From assembly GCA_001698425.1 (NCBI GenBank), contig MBRE01000010.1, positions 1 to 41,581 on the forward strand: a DNA stretch of 41,581 nucleotides, in the 5' to 3' direction. The position numbers were made by a program, and so were the translations under genes. Below, piece by piece: positions 6,060 to 14,998 of this stretch. The DNA is from Oscillatoriales cyanobacterium USR001. GTDB taxonomy: Bacteria > Cyanobacteriota > Cyanobacteriia > Cyanobacteriales > Microcoleaceae. The notes under the pieces are model-generated. The model had not been told where the DNA came from, did not search any database, and was given only the letters and a program-made list of their open reading frames with translations. Positions within the stretch are counted from its first letter, which is position 1; every line of letters begins with the position of its first letter.

Positions 6060-8808
6060 ATCGCGATCGACAAGCAGGTGGAATAATTCCCGAACTGTGC
6101 GGATCGACGTTCGGGGCGGCGGCTACCAGTTCAACTTTTCCATCAGCACCAATTACCCAACCTTGAGCTTCAATAAGTTGAGATTGTTGACTATTAACTG
6201 ATGGTTCTGAGTTTGATACGGGTGCTTTGCTACTACTTTCTCTGTTCCCAGTTGCTTCTACTGGACCGATCCAATCTACGACTACGGCATCGCTAGTGAG
6301 TGCGTCAAAGGGACTGGCAGGTAAGCCGCCGCGTCCAGAGATTGCAAAACTATTACCGCGATCGCCCCCACAACCTAGAACTGTTAAACTAGCAGCATCA
6401 AGCACATTCGCTGGTAACTCAACTAAACCGGAACCAGGATTAATATCTGGGGTGTTAATCACTACCACACCGCTAAACTGGGCTCCCAAATCTGAGGTAG
6501 CAGTAATGTCGCTTTCCGGTGTTTCTGCTGGGCGAAAAGCAGTACCAAAAACGCCTTGAGTGTTGATGACAACTCGCCCCCCGGAACCTGCGATCGCATT
6601 TGCCGTAATGTCACTATTTTCCAAAGCCGCTAAAGCACCCGCATCTAAGGTAATGTTACCGCCGTCAGCCGAACCCGCGTTAGTAGAGATGTTGCTATGG
6701 TGGCGCAATTGTAATGAATTTGCCCTCACTAAAATGTCACCGCCACCACCGGAGGCCGTAGCCGCCGAGATTGTACCTTGATTATCCAAACCAACGCCCA
6801 AGGCATCAATTTCCAAATTTCCCGCCCGGCCTGTACCCGTACCCCGAACTCCAATTTCTGCGCCGTTGCGAACAGTTAACTGTTTAGTTTTAATAATTAA
6901 GTCTCCTGCTTGGCCTCGGCCGCTGGTATTAGATTCGATCGCCGTCGGTAAAATACCATCACCAACAATCCCAAAGGAAACTGATTCGACACTCGGATCG
7001 ACTCCTGTGGCAAAACCGCTGACTTCAATTGACTCTTTAGCATTTAAAGTTAAGTTTCCTGCTTGGCCTTCGCCCCCAGTTGCGGCGGAGATTTGTGCGC
7101 CATTGCGGACGCTTAACCGGTCTGCATTGACTTTGAGATTGCCAGCGGAGGCTGCACCCCGTTGGCCTGCGACTGTTAGCAGAGAAGAAGAAGTGAATAA
7201 ACCGCTTAAAAATCGCCCATCCGCCGATACACCGCTGAGTTCCACGTTAGCAGCATTGACGGTGAGATTTCCGCCTTGACCTTTGCCGGCAGAAGAAGCA
7301 GATACCTGTGCGCCGTTGCGGACAATTAAATTTCTAGCGTTTACTGTCAAGTCTCCGCTGTCACCTGCGCCAAGGGTGACGGTGAATAAACCCCCAGGTA
7401 CGGGTGCGCCAGAGGAGAGTTCGCTAAGTTCTACGTTGTCGGCATTGACGGTGAGGTTGCCGCCTTTGCCTTGGCTGGTGAGAGAGGGGTTGGTGGCTAA
7501 TACGCCGCCATTTCGACTAATTAGCTGGGGAGTGCTGAGGTTCATATTGCCAGCGTTGCCGGTGCTGGTGGTGCCAGTGAGAGCGATCGAACCGTTGCTA
7601 ATTTCTATTTTTTCTGAGGTGGCGATCGCCATATTGCCCCCAAGTCCGGGACCCAGGGCTGAGGTTAACATAGTAGCTCCGTTAGTAATTGTAAATTGGG
7701 GGGCGTTAATGGTGATATTGCCAGCGGTTCCAGGACTGGCACTAATGGCAAATATGCCGTCAACGAGATCGGTTAAACCAAAGGTTCCAGAAACGAGTTT
7801 GATGATGATCTCAAAGGGAGCGCTACCTGTAACGGTGACGGACTCGGAGGCGTTGATGTTGATGTTCCCGCCTGCACCGGTGCCGAAGGTGGAGGATGAA
7901 ATTAAGCCGCCGCCTTGAATTGAGAGATTTTGGGCGAGTATTTCAATACCGCCGCCGTTGAGGTTGCCCAGAGTATTAGCAAGTATGCTGGCGCGATCGC
8001 GGAGGGCAATATTGTTACCCTGCATCCGTACAGTTCCACCCCCTAAACCGCTAGTATTTACACTAGCTTGCTGGGATAGTAATATATCTCCTAATGGGGA
8101 ATTAGTAGGGTTAGAATTTCCCAATTGCCAGTGGGTAGTTGCTAGTTCAATGCTGCCTCCGGGGGCTGTTAATTTACCGCCTTCTAGTCTAATTTCGCGA
8201 CCAATTAATCCTAAAGTTTGTCCGGGATTTACTTGTAATCCAACTATATTTCCATCCTTGTCGGTGGCTTGAGATTGTACTGCGATCGCACCGGAATTTC
8301 TGGTAGAATTGCGTCCAAATTGTACGCCTATTGGTACGCTGACTGTTAACACAGGTGCGCTTTGAGGATTGGCGTTAAAAGATTTCCCATCAGCAAATTG
8401 AATGCTATTTGCTGTACTAGCGACGAAGGAACCACCAATGTTTAATTGAGCGTTTGGACCGAAGATAATACCGGCAGGATTTAGGAGAAATAAGTTGGCA
8501 GTACCGTTAGCCCGAATTAAACCATCAATGTTAGAAATGTTACCACCAGTTACGCGGTTGATGATGTTTTGAATGTCAGTAGAGTTGTTAAAAAAAGCTG
8601 TGTTACTTTTGAGTATTGAAAATTCTTGAAAACTGTGAAATAAATTGTCGCCAAGTCTTGTGCCTCCTTCGATCCGGCTGGTGTCACCATCTTGGATGAC
8701 GGTAGAATTGTTTGGTAAAGTGCGATCGGGGGTAATTTGGGCGTTAACTGTGGCGGGAATTAGTAAAAATAAAAGTGCGATCGACAATCGGAAGGGGCGA
8801 TATACCAT
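6058..8808 (-). CDS. Secreted filamentous-haemagglutinin-like (TPS domain) adhesin
   Basis: The 916-residue product is a two-partner-secretion exoprotein (TpsA type). Residues 1-23 form a signal peptide ending in VNA. The TPS domain follows (about 24-160) with the hallmark 'FLLNPAGIIFGPNAQLNIGGSF' region and 'SNIDGLIRANG'. The body is glycine/asparagine-rich beta-helix with repeated 'AGNLTVNA'/'GGNLTVNA' units. The end carries a conserved cyanobacterial tail with a cysteine (LGCGGDRG) and 'SGRGGLPASPFDAL'. It should be exported across the outer membrane by a TpsB/Omp85-type porin and stay on or leave the cell surface, perhaps for adhesion. No TpsB gene is in this window, so the partner must be elsewhere. 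The gene is divergent from the Uma2 gene to its right. Several long open frames on the opposite strand are side effects of its biased composition. Confidence 0.9.
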   Translation of the reverse strand: MVYRPFRLSIALLFLLIPATVNAQITPDRTLPNNSTVIQDGDTSRIEGGTRLGDNLFHSFQEFSILKSNTAFFNNSTDIQNIINRVTGGNISNIDGLIRANGTANLFLLNPAGIIFGPNAQLNIGGSFVASTANSIQFADGKSFNANPQSAPVLTVSVPIGVQFGRNSTRNSGAIAVQSQATDKDGNIVGLQVNPGQTLGLIGREIRLEGGKLTAPGGSIELATTHWQLGNSNPTNSPLGDILLSQQASVNTSGLGGGTVRMQGNNIALRDRASILANTLGNLNGGGIEILAQNLSIQGGGLISSSTFGTGAGGNININASESVTVTGSAPFEIIIKLVSGTFGLTDLVDGIFAISASPGTAGNITINAPQFTITNGATMLTSALGPGLGGNMAIATSEKIEISNGSIALTGTTSTGNAGNMNLSTPQLISRNGGVLATNPSLTSQGKGGNLTVNADNVELSELSSGAPVPGGLFTVTLGAGDSGDLTVNARNLIVRNGAQVSASSAGKGQGGNLTVNAANVELSGVSADGRFLSGLFTSSSLLTVAGQRGAASAGNLKVNADRLSVRNGAQISAATGGEGQAGNLTLNAKESIEVSGFATGVDPSVESVSFGIVGDGILPTAIESNTSGRGQAGDLIIKTKQLTVRNGAEIGVRGTGTGRAGNLEIDALGVGLDNQGTISAATASGGGGDILVRANSLQLRHHSNISTNAGSADGGNITLDAGALAALENSDITANAIAGSGGRVVINTQGVFGTAFRPAETPESDITATSDLGAQFSGVVVINTPDINPGSGLVELPANVLDAASLTVLGCGGDRGNSFAISGRGGLPASPFDALTSDAVVVDWIGPVEATGNRESSSKAPVSNSEPSVNSQQSQLIEAQGWVIGADGKVELVAAAPNVDPHSSGIIPPACRSR

Positions 8809-8897
8809 ATTTTTTACTTGCTGTTTTTAGTGTTATCTATCAAATCTAGCTAAGTTTGAACATTCAGGAGAATTGTTTCGGGAATAAGATTAAAGGA

Positions 8898-8939
8898 TTA
8901 GGATGGCTTCGCGATCGCTCGCAATGACGCGATCGCCTA
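8898..8939. repeat. HIP1-rich palindromic intergenic repeat
   Basis: This stretch, which reads AGGATGGCTTCGCGATCGCT and then TCGCAATGACGCGATCGCC, resembles the AGCAATGACAT-type element at 13486-13561 and contains two HIP1 cores. It lies between two divergent genes and could overlap their promoters; no promoter boxes stand out. Confidence 0.5.
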
Positions 8940-8991
8940 CTTACCTATCCTTAAATGCTATCATAAAATTATCCCCAATCCCTTAACAGTT

Positions 8992-9699
8992 ATGGTACAA
9001 CAAATAACCGCCGAAACTGTATCAATTATCTATCCCGAAGACAACGGTGAACCAATGGCAGAAAATACTGAACAATTCCGCTGGATTGTCACAATTAAAG
9101 AAAACTTGGAAATTTTATTTGCCAATAATCCAGAAGTATTTGTAGCAGGCGATCTCCTCTGGTATCCCGTTGAAGGCAATAATAAAATTTGCCAAGCTCC
9201 CGATACGATGGTAATATTAGGTCGCCCGAAAGGTAAGCGCGGTTCCTATCGACAATGGGAAGAAAATAATATTGCGCCTCAAGTCGTGTTTGAAATTTTA
9301 TCCCCTGGTAATCGTGCGGGAAATATGGGACAAAAACTGCTTTTTTATCAACGCTATGGAGTGCAAGAATATTATCTCTATGATCCCGAAGATATAGAAT
9401 TAAATGGTTTCACTCGATCGCAAGATTGGTTTGAACCGATTTTAGAGATGAATGGTTGGGTAAGTCCTCTGTTGGAAATTCGCTTTCAACTAACAGAAAA
9501 TGACTTAGAAATTTATCGATCTGATGGTCGAAAGTTTCTCTCTTCTGTGGAATTAGATCGACTGAGAGAACAAGAATATCAACGTGCTGAAAAGGAACAT
9601 CAACGGGCGGAGGAAGCGATCGCAGAACTTGAGCAAGAACGACAACGTTATCAGGCTTTACTAGAACAATTAAACCGATCTGGTATAGAAATTAAATAA
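8992..9699 (+). CDS. Uma2 family (DUF820) PD-(D/E)XK protein with coiled-coil tail
   Basis: The 235-residue protein has a restriction-endonuclease-like fold typical of the Uma2/DUF820 family, which is greatly expanded in cyanobacteria and has no settled function. Candidate catalytic residues are D71 (in APDTMV), E101 (VVFEILSPG) and K115 (GQKLLFYQRYGV). Residues about 177-230 form a Glu/Arg/Gln-rich coiled coil with 'REQEYQRAEKEHQRAEEA' character, a common addition in this family. It starts at an ATG after a short spacer from the divergent adhesin gene. A perfect 15-base inverted repeat at 9707-9750 just past the stop codon could terminate transcription. Whether it is active as a nuclease cannot be told from sequence. 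Confidence 0.88.
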   Translation: MVQQITAETVSIIYPEDNGEPMAENTEQFRWIVTIKENLEILFANNPEVFVAGDLLWYPVEGNNKICQAPDTMVILGRPKGKRGSYRQWEENNIAPQVVFEILSPGNRAGNMGQKLLFYQRYGVQEYYLYDPEDIELNGFTRSQDWFEPILEMNGWVSPLLEIRFQLTENDLEIYRSDGRKFLSSVELDRLREQEYQRAEKEHQRAEEAIAELEQERQRYQALLEQLNRSGIEIK

Positions 9700-9706
9700 T
9701 TAGTTT

Positions 9707-9750
9707 GTTTGTAGTAAGCGCTGTCTTCGCGCTTGGCGCTTACTACAAAC
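9707..9750. repeat. Palindromic element (GTTTGTAGTAAGCGC arms), possible terminator
   Basis: GTTTGTAGTAAGCGC at 9707-9721 and its exact inverse at 9736-9750 give a 15-base-pair stem with a 14-base loop. It lies 8 bases beyond the Uma2 stop. No U-run follows, so it is a dispersed palindrome that may act as a terminator rather than a standard intrinsic one. Confidence 0.85.
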
Positions 9751-9831
9751 CAAATCATCAAGTTATTTAATTTTCATTTCTGTCAAAAAGTCCTGTAAAA
9801 AATTTTATCTCGAATGCTTCACTCTACTAAA

Positions 9832-10557
9832 TCAAGTAATCATATCTACTTTCCCCGTATCCAAATCATAGCGACCACCCACAATTTTGAGCTTACCTGA
9901 CTTCATCGCTTCCGACAAAATAGATGAGGTAGATTTTAACTTATTCACACTCATTTTGATATTAGCTCTAACTGCATTATCTACCTTATCCCCCGGTTGA
10001 TTTTTCACTTGATCTACTGCTGGTTTAATTGCTGCTACCAAAGTTCCGATCTTGCCAGGAAGAGACTTACCATTTACAGCCGCCGTGACAGCACCACAAC
10101 GTTCGTGACCAAGTACAAATATTAGGGGAGTTTTTAATTCTAGGATGGCATATTCAATACTTCCGAGTACAGCATCATTAATGATATTACCTGCAACTCG
10201 GATATCAAATAGATTACCCAATCCCTGATCGAAAAGTAGTTCGGGAGAAACCCGCGAATCAGCACAACCGAGAACGATCGCAAACGGATGTTGACCTTTT
10301 GCTAATTCTGTAACCCGCGCTGGAGATTGATCGGGAAAAATACGTTTGTGTTGAAAATAGCGCTGATTTCCATCCATCAATTTCTTAATTGATTGATCGG
10401 GAGTGAGATTGCTAAAAGCCGCTTGCGGATTCGTTTCTGCGATCGCCATTGGAGATTTCAAAAGTTGCGGTGTAAGACTGGCGGCGATCGCGCTGGCACC
10501 ACTGAGCAAAATCAACTTTCTCCGCGACATTTTGCCTAAATTTGGAACTTCTACCAT
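9832..10557 (-). CDS. Beta-class carbonic anhydrase with Tat signal
   Basis: This 241-residue enzyme interconverts CO2 and bicarbonate. Zinc ligands and the gating dyad are clear: C98, D100 and R102 in GCADSRVSP, and H151 and C154 in GHERCGAV. The N-terminus contains a twin-arginine signal (S11-R12-R13-K14-L15) and a hydrophobic stretch ending near MAIAE, so the enzyme is likely exported folded, with zinc, to the periplasm or thylakoid lumen, as proposed for cyanobacterial EcaB-type enzymes. A strong ribosome-binding site, AAGGAGGT at 10567-10574, precedes the ATG by 8 bases. The FHA-GAF adenylate cyclase is immediately upstream on the same strand, 111 bases away, suggesting a shared link to inorganic carbon. 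The Tat assignment is inferred from the motif. Confidence 0.93.
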   Translation of the reverse strand: MVEVPNLGKMSRRKLILLSGASAIAASLTPQLLKSPMAIAETNPQAAFSNLTPDQSIKKLMDGNQRYFQHKRIFPDQSPARVTELAKGQHPFAIVLGCADSRVSPELLFDQGLGNLFDIRVAGNIINDAVLGSIEYAILELKTPLIFVLGHERCGAVTAAVNGKSLPGKIGTLVAAIKPAVDQVKNQPGDKVDNAVRANIKMSVNKLKSTSSILSEAMKSGKLKIVGGRYDLDTGKVDMIT

Positions 10558-10668
10558 TTTCTCTTACCTCCTTTTTTCAATTTTGGATATTGATATCTGG
10601 CAAATTCTAGGATAAAAAGAATTTAATGTTTGTATCAGGATTGACACTCTATTGAATAGCCTAGTAGA

Positions 10669-12369
10669 TTAATCCTGTAAATCCTGAGAAAAATTTTCAT
10701 TTATCTTTTCATGCCTCTTAGTTTGATATACAATCACAGGTCTGTCAATACCTTTAAAGCGGAAATCGCCCATTGACTTAAAACCTTGAGGCGATCGCAA
10801 CATCGCATAAGTATTTTCACTCATCACACATTCCCCGGTCGGGCAAACTTTTTCCATTCGAGAAGCCAGATTAATCGTCGAACCCAACACCGTATAATCC
10901 ACCCGATTCCGACTACCGACATCCCCAACTACAGCCTTACCACTATTAATAGAAATCCGTAATTGTAAAGGTTCACCTAAACGGTGATTAGCATTAAGTT
11001 CATCCAAACGTTCCAACATTCCTAAAGCCGCTTCTACTGCACGTTCAGCGTGATCTGACTGAGGTTCTGGAGCGCCAAAAAAAGCCATAATACAATCGCC
11101 AATAAACTTATCTAAAGTTCCCCCCGCCGCAAAAATTTCCTGCAACATTTCCTCAAAAAAATTATTAAGTAATGCGGCAACTTCCGCTGGACTTAAACGT
11201 TCAGACATCGCAGTAAAGCCTACAATATCAGCAAATAAAATACTAATTTCTCGTTCTACAGGTGGAAGGCGATCGTCCACAAGTGCCGAAGCAGCTATTA
11301 ATTGCTGTACAACTGCTGGCGAGTGATATCGCTCCAATCTTTGCCGCATAGTTTCTTCACTTCTGAGCTTCTGTGTTAACAGCCACCGTTGCACGCTAGA
11401 GGCGGCTAAATTGCCTAAAACAGAAAAAAAGATCAAATCTTCATCACCTCCTTTTTGCCACTCATCAGAAGACAACTGAGCGTGTCCATAAAGCACTCCA
11501 AAAATCTTATTTTCATTCCATAGAGGCACCGCGATCGCGCTACGAATACCTTTAAAAACAATACTCATCTCTTCTTCAAATCGCTCATCCATCTGAGCAT
11601 CAGCCGTTTTAATCGCCACTTGTTCCGCAAATACTTTTTGACAAATCGTGCGACTAATCCAACTGCCATCAGCCGGCATTTCCTCATCTTCCGATAGCGT
11701 TTTTACCACCTCCTCTGACGATAGTGGTCTGGCTGCGGAATTAACTACTTCCAGTTTTCCAGAACCCGTAAGATCGATCAAAAGCGCCAACCTTTCAATA
11801 TTTTTATTATCGCGAAATACAGCTTTCTGCACCTCTAAAAAAATTGCCTCTATAGATTCAGCACTATTCAGAAACTTAGCAATATGCACCAAATTTTTTA
11901 AACGTTCAATAGCCTGTAGATAATTACTAATATTTTGAATTTTTGTATCTGGTTCAATCCACTGCTCTTGGAGTTCTTTCGCATTAACTAAAATAGTCAT
12001 CCCATCCCCCAGTTTACCTATTTCTGGCGGTTGTGAATATTGAGGTTGGGGTTGTGATTGTGGACGGTGTTCTAAAGTAACAAAAATGCCAATATTGTGT
12101 CCGATATTTACATTATCGCCCTGATTAAGTTTTTGCGGGCAAGTAATTTGAACAGCATTCAAACGAGTACCATTTTTGCTGCCCATATCTTCAACTAACC
12201 ACTCCCCTGAAGCTATTTTATAGAAGCGAGTATGACGGCGAGAAATATCTGCAAAAGGTAATTGCAAATCGCATTCTGGCAAACGACCCAGGATAAAATC
12301 ATCGCCACTTACTGCTACAGTTTTTTCTATTTCACCATTGATTTGCAGTTTTAACTTAAGGTCGTCCAT
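10669..12369 (-). CDS. FHA-GAF class III adenylate cyclase (IIIb type)
   Basis: The protein makes cAMP from ATP. An FHA domain (phosphothreonine-binding) with GRLPECDLQLP, SRRH and GSKNG motifs is followed by a GAF-type sensor domain and then the cyclase domain. Counted from the upstream GTG at 12408, the FHA lies at about 40-110, GAF at 165-345 and the cyclase at 388-570. Metal-binding aspartates D394 (LFADIVGFT) and D438 (FIGDCIM), purine-selecting K434 and T506 (DYTVLG), and transition-state N513 and R517 are all present. Thr in place of the usual Asp marks class IIIb cyclases, several of which are stimulated by bicarbonate. The likely start is the ATG at 12369, since the FHA domain begins right there and the preceding frame has only a GTG with no clear ribosome-binding site. 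The carbonic anhydrase gene follows on the same strand. Confidence 0.88.
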   Translation of the reverse strand: MDDLKLKLQINGEIEKTVAVSGDDFILGRLPECDLQLPFADISRRHTRFYKIASGEWLVEDMGSKNGTRLNAVQITCPQKLNQGDNVNIGHNIGIFVTLEHRPQSQPQPQYSQPPEIGKLGDGMTILVNAKELQEQWIEPDTKIQNISNYLQAIERLKNLVHIAKFLNSAESIEAIFLEVQKAVFRDNKNIERLALLIDLTGSGKLEVVNSAARPLSSEEVVKTLSEDEEMPADGSWISRTICQKVFAEQVAIKTADAQMDERFEEEMSIVFKGIRSAIAVPLWNENKIFGVLYGHAQLSSDEWQKGGDEDLIFFSVLGNLAASSVQRWLLTQKLRSEETMRQRLERYHSPAVVQQLIAASALVDDRLPPVEREISILFADIVGFTAMSERLSPAEVAALLNNFFEEMLQEIFAAGGTLDKFIGDCIMAFFGAPEPQSDHAERAVEAALGMLERLDELNANHRLGEPLQLRISINSGKAVVGDVGSRNRVDYTVLGSTINLASRMEKVCPTGECVMSENTYAMLRSPQGFKSMGDFRFKGIDRPVIVYQTKRHEKINENFSQDLQD

Positions 12370-12424
12370 AATGCCAAATTCTGCTGCTTTAGGAAGATAA
12401 TTTATCACTCAAAATTATATAGCC

Positions 12425-12464
12425 GAAGGAAGAAGGAAGAAGGAAGAAGGAAGAAGGAAGAAGG
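12425..12464. repeat. GGAAGAA heptamer tandem repeat
   Basis: Six GGAAGAA-type units lie between rbgA and the cyclase gene, upstream of the cyclase. Confidence 0.9.
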
Positions 12465-12537
12465 AAAACGCAAGAAAATTAATGGTTTCAGCAATTAACA
12501 ACGTCCTAATCACCTTGGCGGTTGCTATATTAGTAAT

Positions 12538-13392
12538 TCAATTGGGCGGCAATTCCAAAGCAAGCTGACCTAACAAACCAGTCCGAAAATCATTTAACAT
12601 CTTCCTCGCCGCACGCTCGACATCTCCGTTATAACTTAGTTTTGCTAACTCATGCAAATATGTTTCACCAGTAAAAAAACTGGTGTCTAATTCATAACGA
12701 GACTTTAAACCAGATACCGATACTAAACCCTCGCTAGTAGCCTCAAGATATGTTAATAAATCTACCATTGCGGCTGCGATTCCCTGATTATCGTAAGCAG
12801 CCTCGCCTATATCTTCACAAATAGCTAATTTTTTCGCATCCTCTTGATTTTCAATTCTAGTGGGAATTACTCCTGGTGCATCTAATAATTCTAGTTCTTC
12901 AGAAATGCGAATCCACCGGAGACTGCGCGTTACCCCGGCTCTTCTGGCACTATCAACTACTCGTCGCCCCAAAAGTCGATTAATTAAGGCAGATTTGCCC
13001 ACATTGGGAAAACCAATCACAACTGCACGAACTGGACGAGGTAGCATTCCGCGATCGCGCCGTCGCTGATTTAACTTTACCCCAGCATCCTGCGCCGCGA
13101 TCGCCACCGCCTCCACACTTTGACCCTGTTGAGAATTAGTAAAATAAGGAATCTCACCCTGTTCTTCAAACCATTTTTCCCAGCGTTGTCGCACTCGCGG
13201 CGGAATCATATCCATCCGATTAATAACTAAAACCCGCGCTTTTTCACCTACCCAAGTCTTCATTTGGGGATGATTGGTAGCTAAAGGAATGCGAGCATCT
13301 CTAACTTCTAAAATTACATCTACACGCTTTAGTTGTTCTTTCAGATTTTTTTCGGCCTTAGCAATGTGGCCGGGATACCATTGAATTTTCAT
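12538..13392 (-). CDS. rbgA: Ribosome biogenesis GTPase YlqF/RbgA
   Basis: This is a 284-residue circularly permuted GTPase that assists late assembly of the 50S ribosomal subunit. The GTP-binding motifs come in the permuted order G4-G1-G3: N58-R-M-D61 (G4), G127-FPNVGKS (G1) and D171-APG (G3). The N-terminal 'WYPGHIAKA' signature is characteristic of YlqF. The C-terminal part matches the family's RNA-binding helical domain. The start is the ATG at 13392 with TTATTGG heptamers directly upstream, so the ribosome-binding site is weak or absent. It is not obviously in an operon with its neighbours, although the cyclase gene lies downstream on the same strand. Confidence 0.93.
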   Translation of the reverse strand: MKIQWYPGHIAKAEKNLKEQLKRVDVILEVRDARIPLATNHPQMKTWVGEKARVLVINRMDMIPPRVRQRWEKWFEEQGEIPYFTNSQQGQSVEAVAIAAQDAGVKLNQRRRDRGMLPRPVRAVVIGFPNVGKSALINRLLGRRVVDSARRAGVTRSLRWIRISEELELLDAPGVIPTRIENQEDAKKLAICEDIGEAAYDNQGIAAAMVDLLTYLEATSEGLVSVSGLKSRYELDTSFFTGETYLHELAKLSYNGDVERAARKMLNDFRTGLLGQLALELPPN

Positions 13393-13395
13393 AAT

Positions 13396-13460
13396 TGTTA
13401 TTGGTTATTGGTTATTGGTTATTTGTTATTTGTTAGTTGTTAGTTGTTAGTTGTTATTTG
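13396..13460. repeat. TTATTGG/TTAGTTG heptamer tandem repeat
   Basis: About nine heptamers (TTATTGG, TTATTTG, TTAGTTG) run right up to the rbgA start codon. Confidence 0.9.
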
Positions 13461-13485
13461 TGATTGGATATAAACGAATATTGCT

Positions 13486-13561
13486 ATGTCATTGCGATCG
13501 CAAAGTAGTGAAGTGAAGCAATCGCAATGCCTTGAGATTGCTTCGTGCCAAGCAATGACAT
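13486..13561. repeat. Nested palindromic element (ATGTCATTGC ends)
   Basis: ATGTCATTGC at 13486-13495 is the exact inverse of GCAATGACAT at 13552-13561. Inside it, GAAGCAATC at 13515-13523 pairs with GATTGCTTC at 13536-13544. The element lies 21 bases beyond the stop of the Rpn-like pseudogene and could terminate its transcript. Confidence 0.8.
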
Positions 13562-13582
13562 TGTTTACTTTTATCCAGCTAC

Positions 13583-14307
13583 TTAATTTGTTGAAACTTC
13601 ATCAACCTGTTGTCCCTGCAACCAAGCAGCTAAATCTGCCACATTAGAAAAATCAAGCAGCGCTTCTCCCAAATCTTCTAATTGAGGAATTGCTAATTTT
13701 TGAATCCGCTCATTTAGTTGTGGTTCTAACTCCCCAAAGCGCCGTGAAATCAGGCGTTGGAGAATTGCCACTTCTCCTTGCTGCATACCTTGCTGCACAC
13801 CTTGTTGTATGCCTTGCTGCACACCTTGTTGTATGCCTCGCTGTAGACCTTGTTGTACACCTTGTTCCAGAATATCTTGATAGGTGACTGATTCTCGCAT
13901 AACATCCTCTCTGAATAATTGGCGAATCAAGTTTTTCTCAAACCGCAGCCCAGCTAAAACGAAAACACAAGCCGAGATGTTCTGTCGCTGCTCTGTTTCT
14001 TCAATCATAGCAACTTGGCGAGCAACTTGCTCTAATAAAGTATTAGGATTATCGCTTTGAGCTAAAGCAGCTAATGGTAAAAGCTCTGGCGTAACTAACA
14101 GTAGATCGGGATTTTCTTCCCAGATCCGAATAATAAGTGTAGAATTTGATTGGTAGTTTGTAGCAAAACTAAAGTATCTGCCTCAATCGGTTCGGGGATA
14201 ATTTCAGTTTTGAGGACGCTGATTTTTTCCGGTTCTATATTGAGCAGCCAGCGGACAAATGAGGCGGGAGATTTTTCCGCTAGATATTTACAAGTATTGT
14301 CGTACAT
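13583..14307 (-). pseudogene. Rpn-family nuclease/putative transposase, broken by internal deletion and frameshift
   Basis: Two frames on the minus strand together spell one decayed protein. The first frame (14307 to 14095) begins MYDNTCKYLAEKSPASFVRWLL, the usual start of cyanobacterial Rpn/PD-(D/E)XK transposase-like proteins, and fails after 'TNQILH'. The continuation is in another frame, readable from about 14155 as IRIWEENPDLLL, then LVTPELLPLAALAQSD, then into the 141-residue frame ending at 13583. In intact relatives about 60 residues, including the core of the nuclease, lie between those two points, so an internal deletion removed them and shifted the frame. The tail keeps the QQGV/QQGI four-residue repeats and the DUF4351-like end. 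The remaining ORFs are probably not functional. Confidence 0.85.
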
Positions 14308-14331
14308 TACTAAATAATTGACTTGTACATA

Positions 14332-14392
14332 TAACAGTTAACCGTTAACAGTTAACCGTTAACAGTTAACCGTTAACAGTTAACAAATAACA
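14332..14392. repeat. GTTAACA/GTTAACC heptamer tandem repeat
   Basis: Alternating CAGTTAAC and CCGTTAAC units fill the gap between the stop of the stress protein gene and the start of the Rpn pseudogene. The GTTAAC core is itself palindromic. Confidence 0.9.
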
Positions 14393-14394
14393 AC

Positions 14395-14811
14395 TTAAGG
14401 AACAATCAAAATCGGACAAGGAGACAAATTAATCACCCGATTAGTGACGCTATCCGCCGCCCCTTCCTCAGTTAAACCAGTTCCTCGACAGCCCATCACA
14501 ATTAAATCCGCCCCAATCTCATCTGCTACATCACAGATCGTGAAAGCAGGCTTGCCTTCGCGCTCAATAGTTTCAGCTTCGATCCCTTGTTGTGCAAACA
14601 TAGATTGGGCACTCTTAAGCAATTGGGCTACTGCATCTGGAGAAGTCATCTTCTCTGGAGCAGGTGATTCGTCGCCCTCCGGTGTGGGCGCTTCCAGTAC
14701 CGAGAGGATGACTAAGCGAGCGCTGTAGTTCTTCACAATTTGAATAACCATTTCAGCGGCTTCGCGGGCTTCTCGGCTTTGATCGACAGGAAATAAAACA
14801 GTCTTAAACAT
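14395..14811 (-). CDS. Universal stress protein (UspA family)
   Basis: A single-domain universal stress protein of 138 residues, starting MFKTVLFPVDQS. The ATP-binding loop G-x2-G-x9-(G)-S appears near the C-terminus as GCRG followed by TGLTEEGAA, but with D-S where most ATP binders have G-S/T, so nucleotide binding may be altered. An in-frame ATG lies 15 bases upstream (14826). I prefer 14811 because GGAG ends 9 bases before it and the family begins at this point. The gene is divergent from pgk; the promoters of both must lie in the 187 bases between them. The role is likely in stress survival, by family only. Confidence 0.87.
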   Translation of the reverse strand: MFKTVLFPVDQSREAREAAEMVIQIVKNYSARLVILSVLEAPTPEGDESPAPEKMTSPDAVAQLLKSAQSMFAQQGIEAETIEREGKPAFTICDVADEIGADLIVMGCRGTGLTEEGAADSVTNRVINLSPCPILIVP

Positions 14812-14982
14812 AGATCGCATCTCCAAGACGCGGACTTCGATAAAATGTTTACGGTGAACCAGTCAGTGGAGCTTACTCCATCCGCCTGTTTTGCTGACTA
14901 AACGCGATTCCTCGCGTCAGAGGCAAGCGTGCGAGTGACCCGCGCCGGCCTGATTCAAAGGAAATTAAACAAAAACACACTT

Positions 14983-14997
14983 AAAGGAGGGTGATCC
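14983..14997 (+). promoter_or_regulatory. Very long Shine-Dalgarno sequence of pgk
   Basis: AAAGGAGG followed by GTGATCC lies directly before the GTG start at 14999. Apart from one extra G it is complementary to the conserved 16S 3' end (complement AAAGGAGGTGATCC). It decides the GTG start and suggests strong translation. Confidence 0.85.
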
Positions 14998-14998
14998 T

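Noticed and set aside
6227..8272. Several long open frames opposite the adhesin gene (for example 7283-7918)
   Set aside because: They arise from the biased, repeated composition of the adhesin on the other strand; no family resemblance.
8645..8830. Small plus-strand frame before the Uma2 gene
   Set aside because: It lies antisense to the adhesin's signal peptide and TPS domain.
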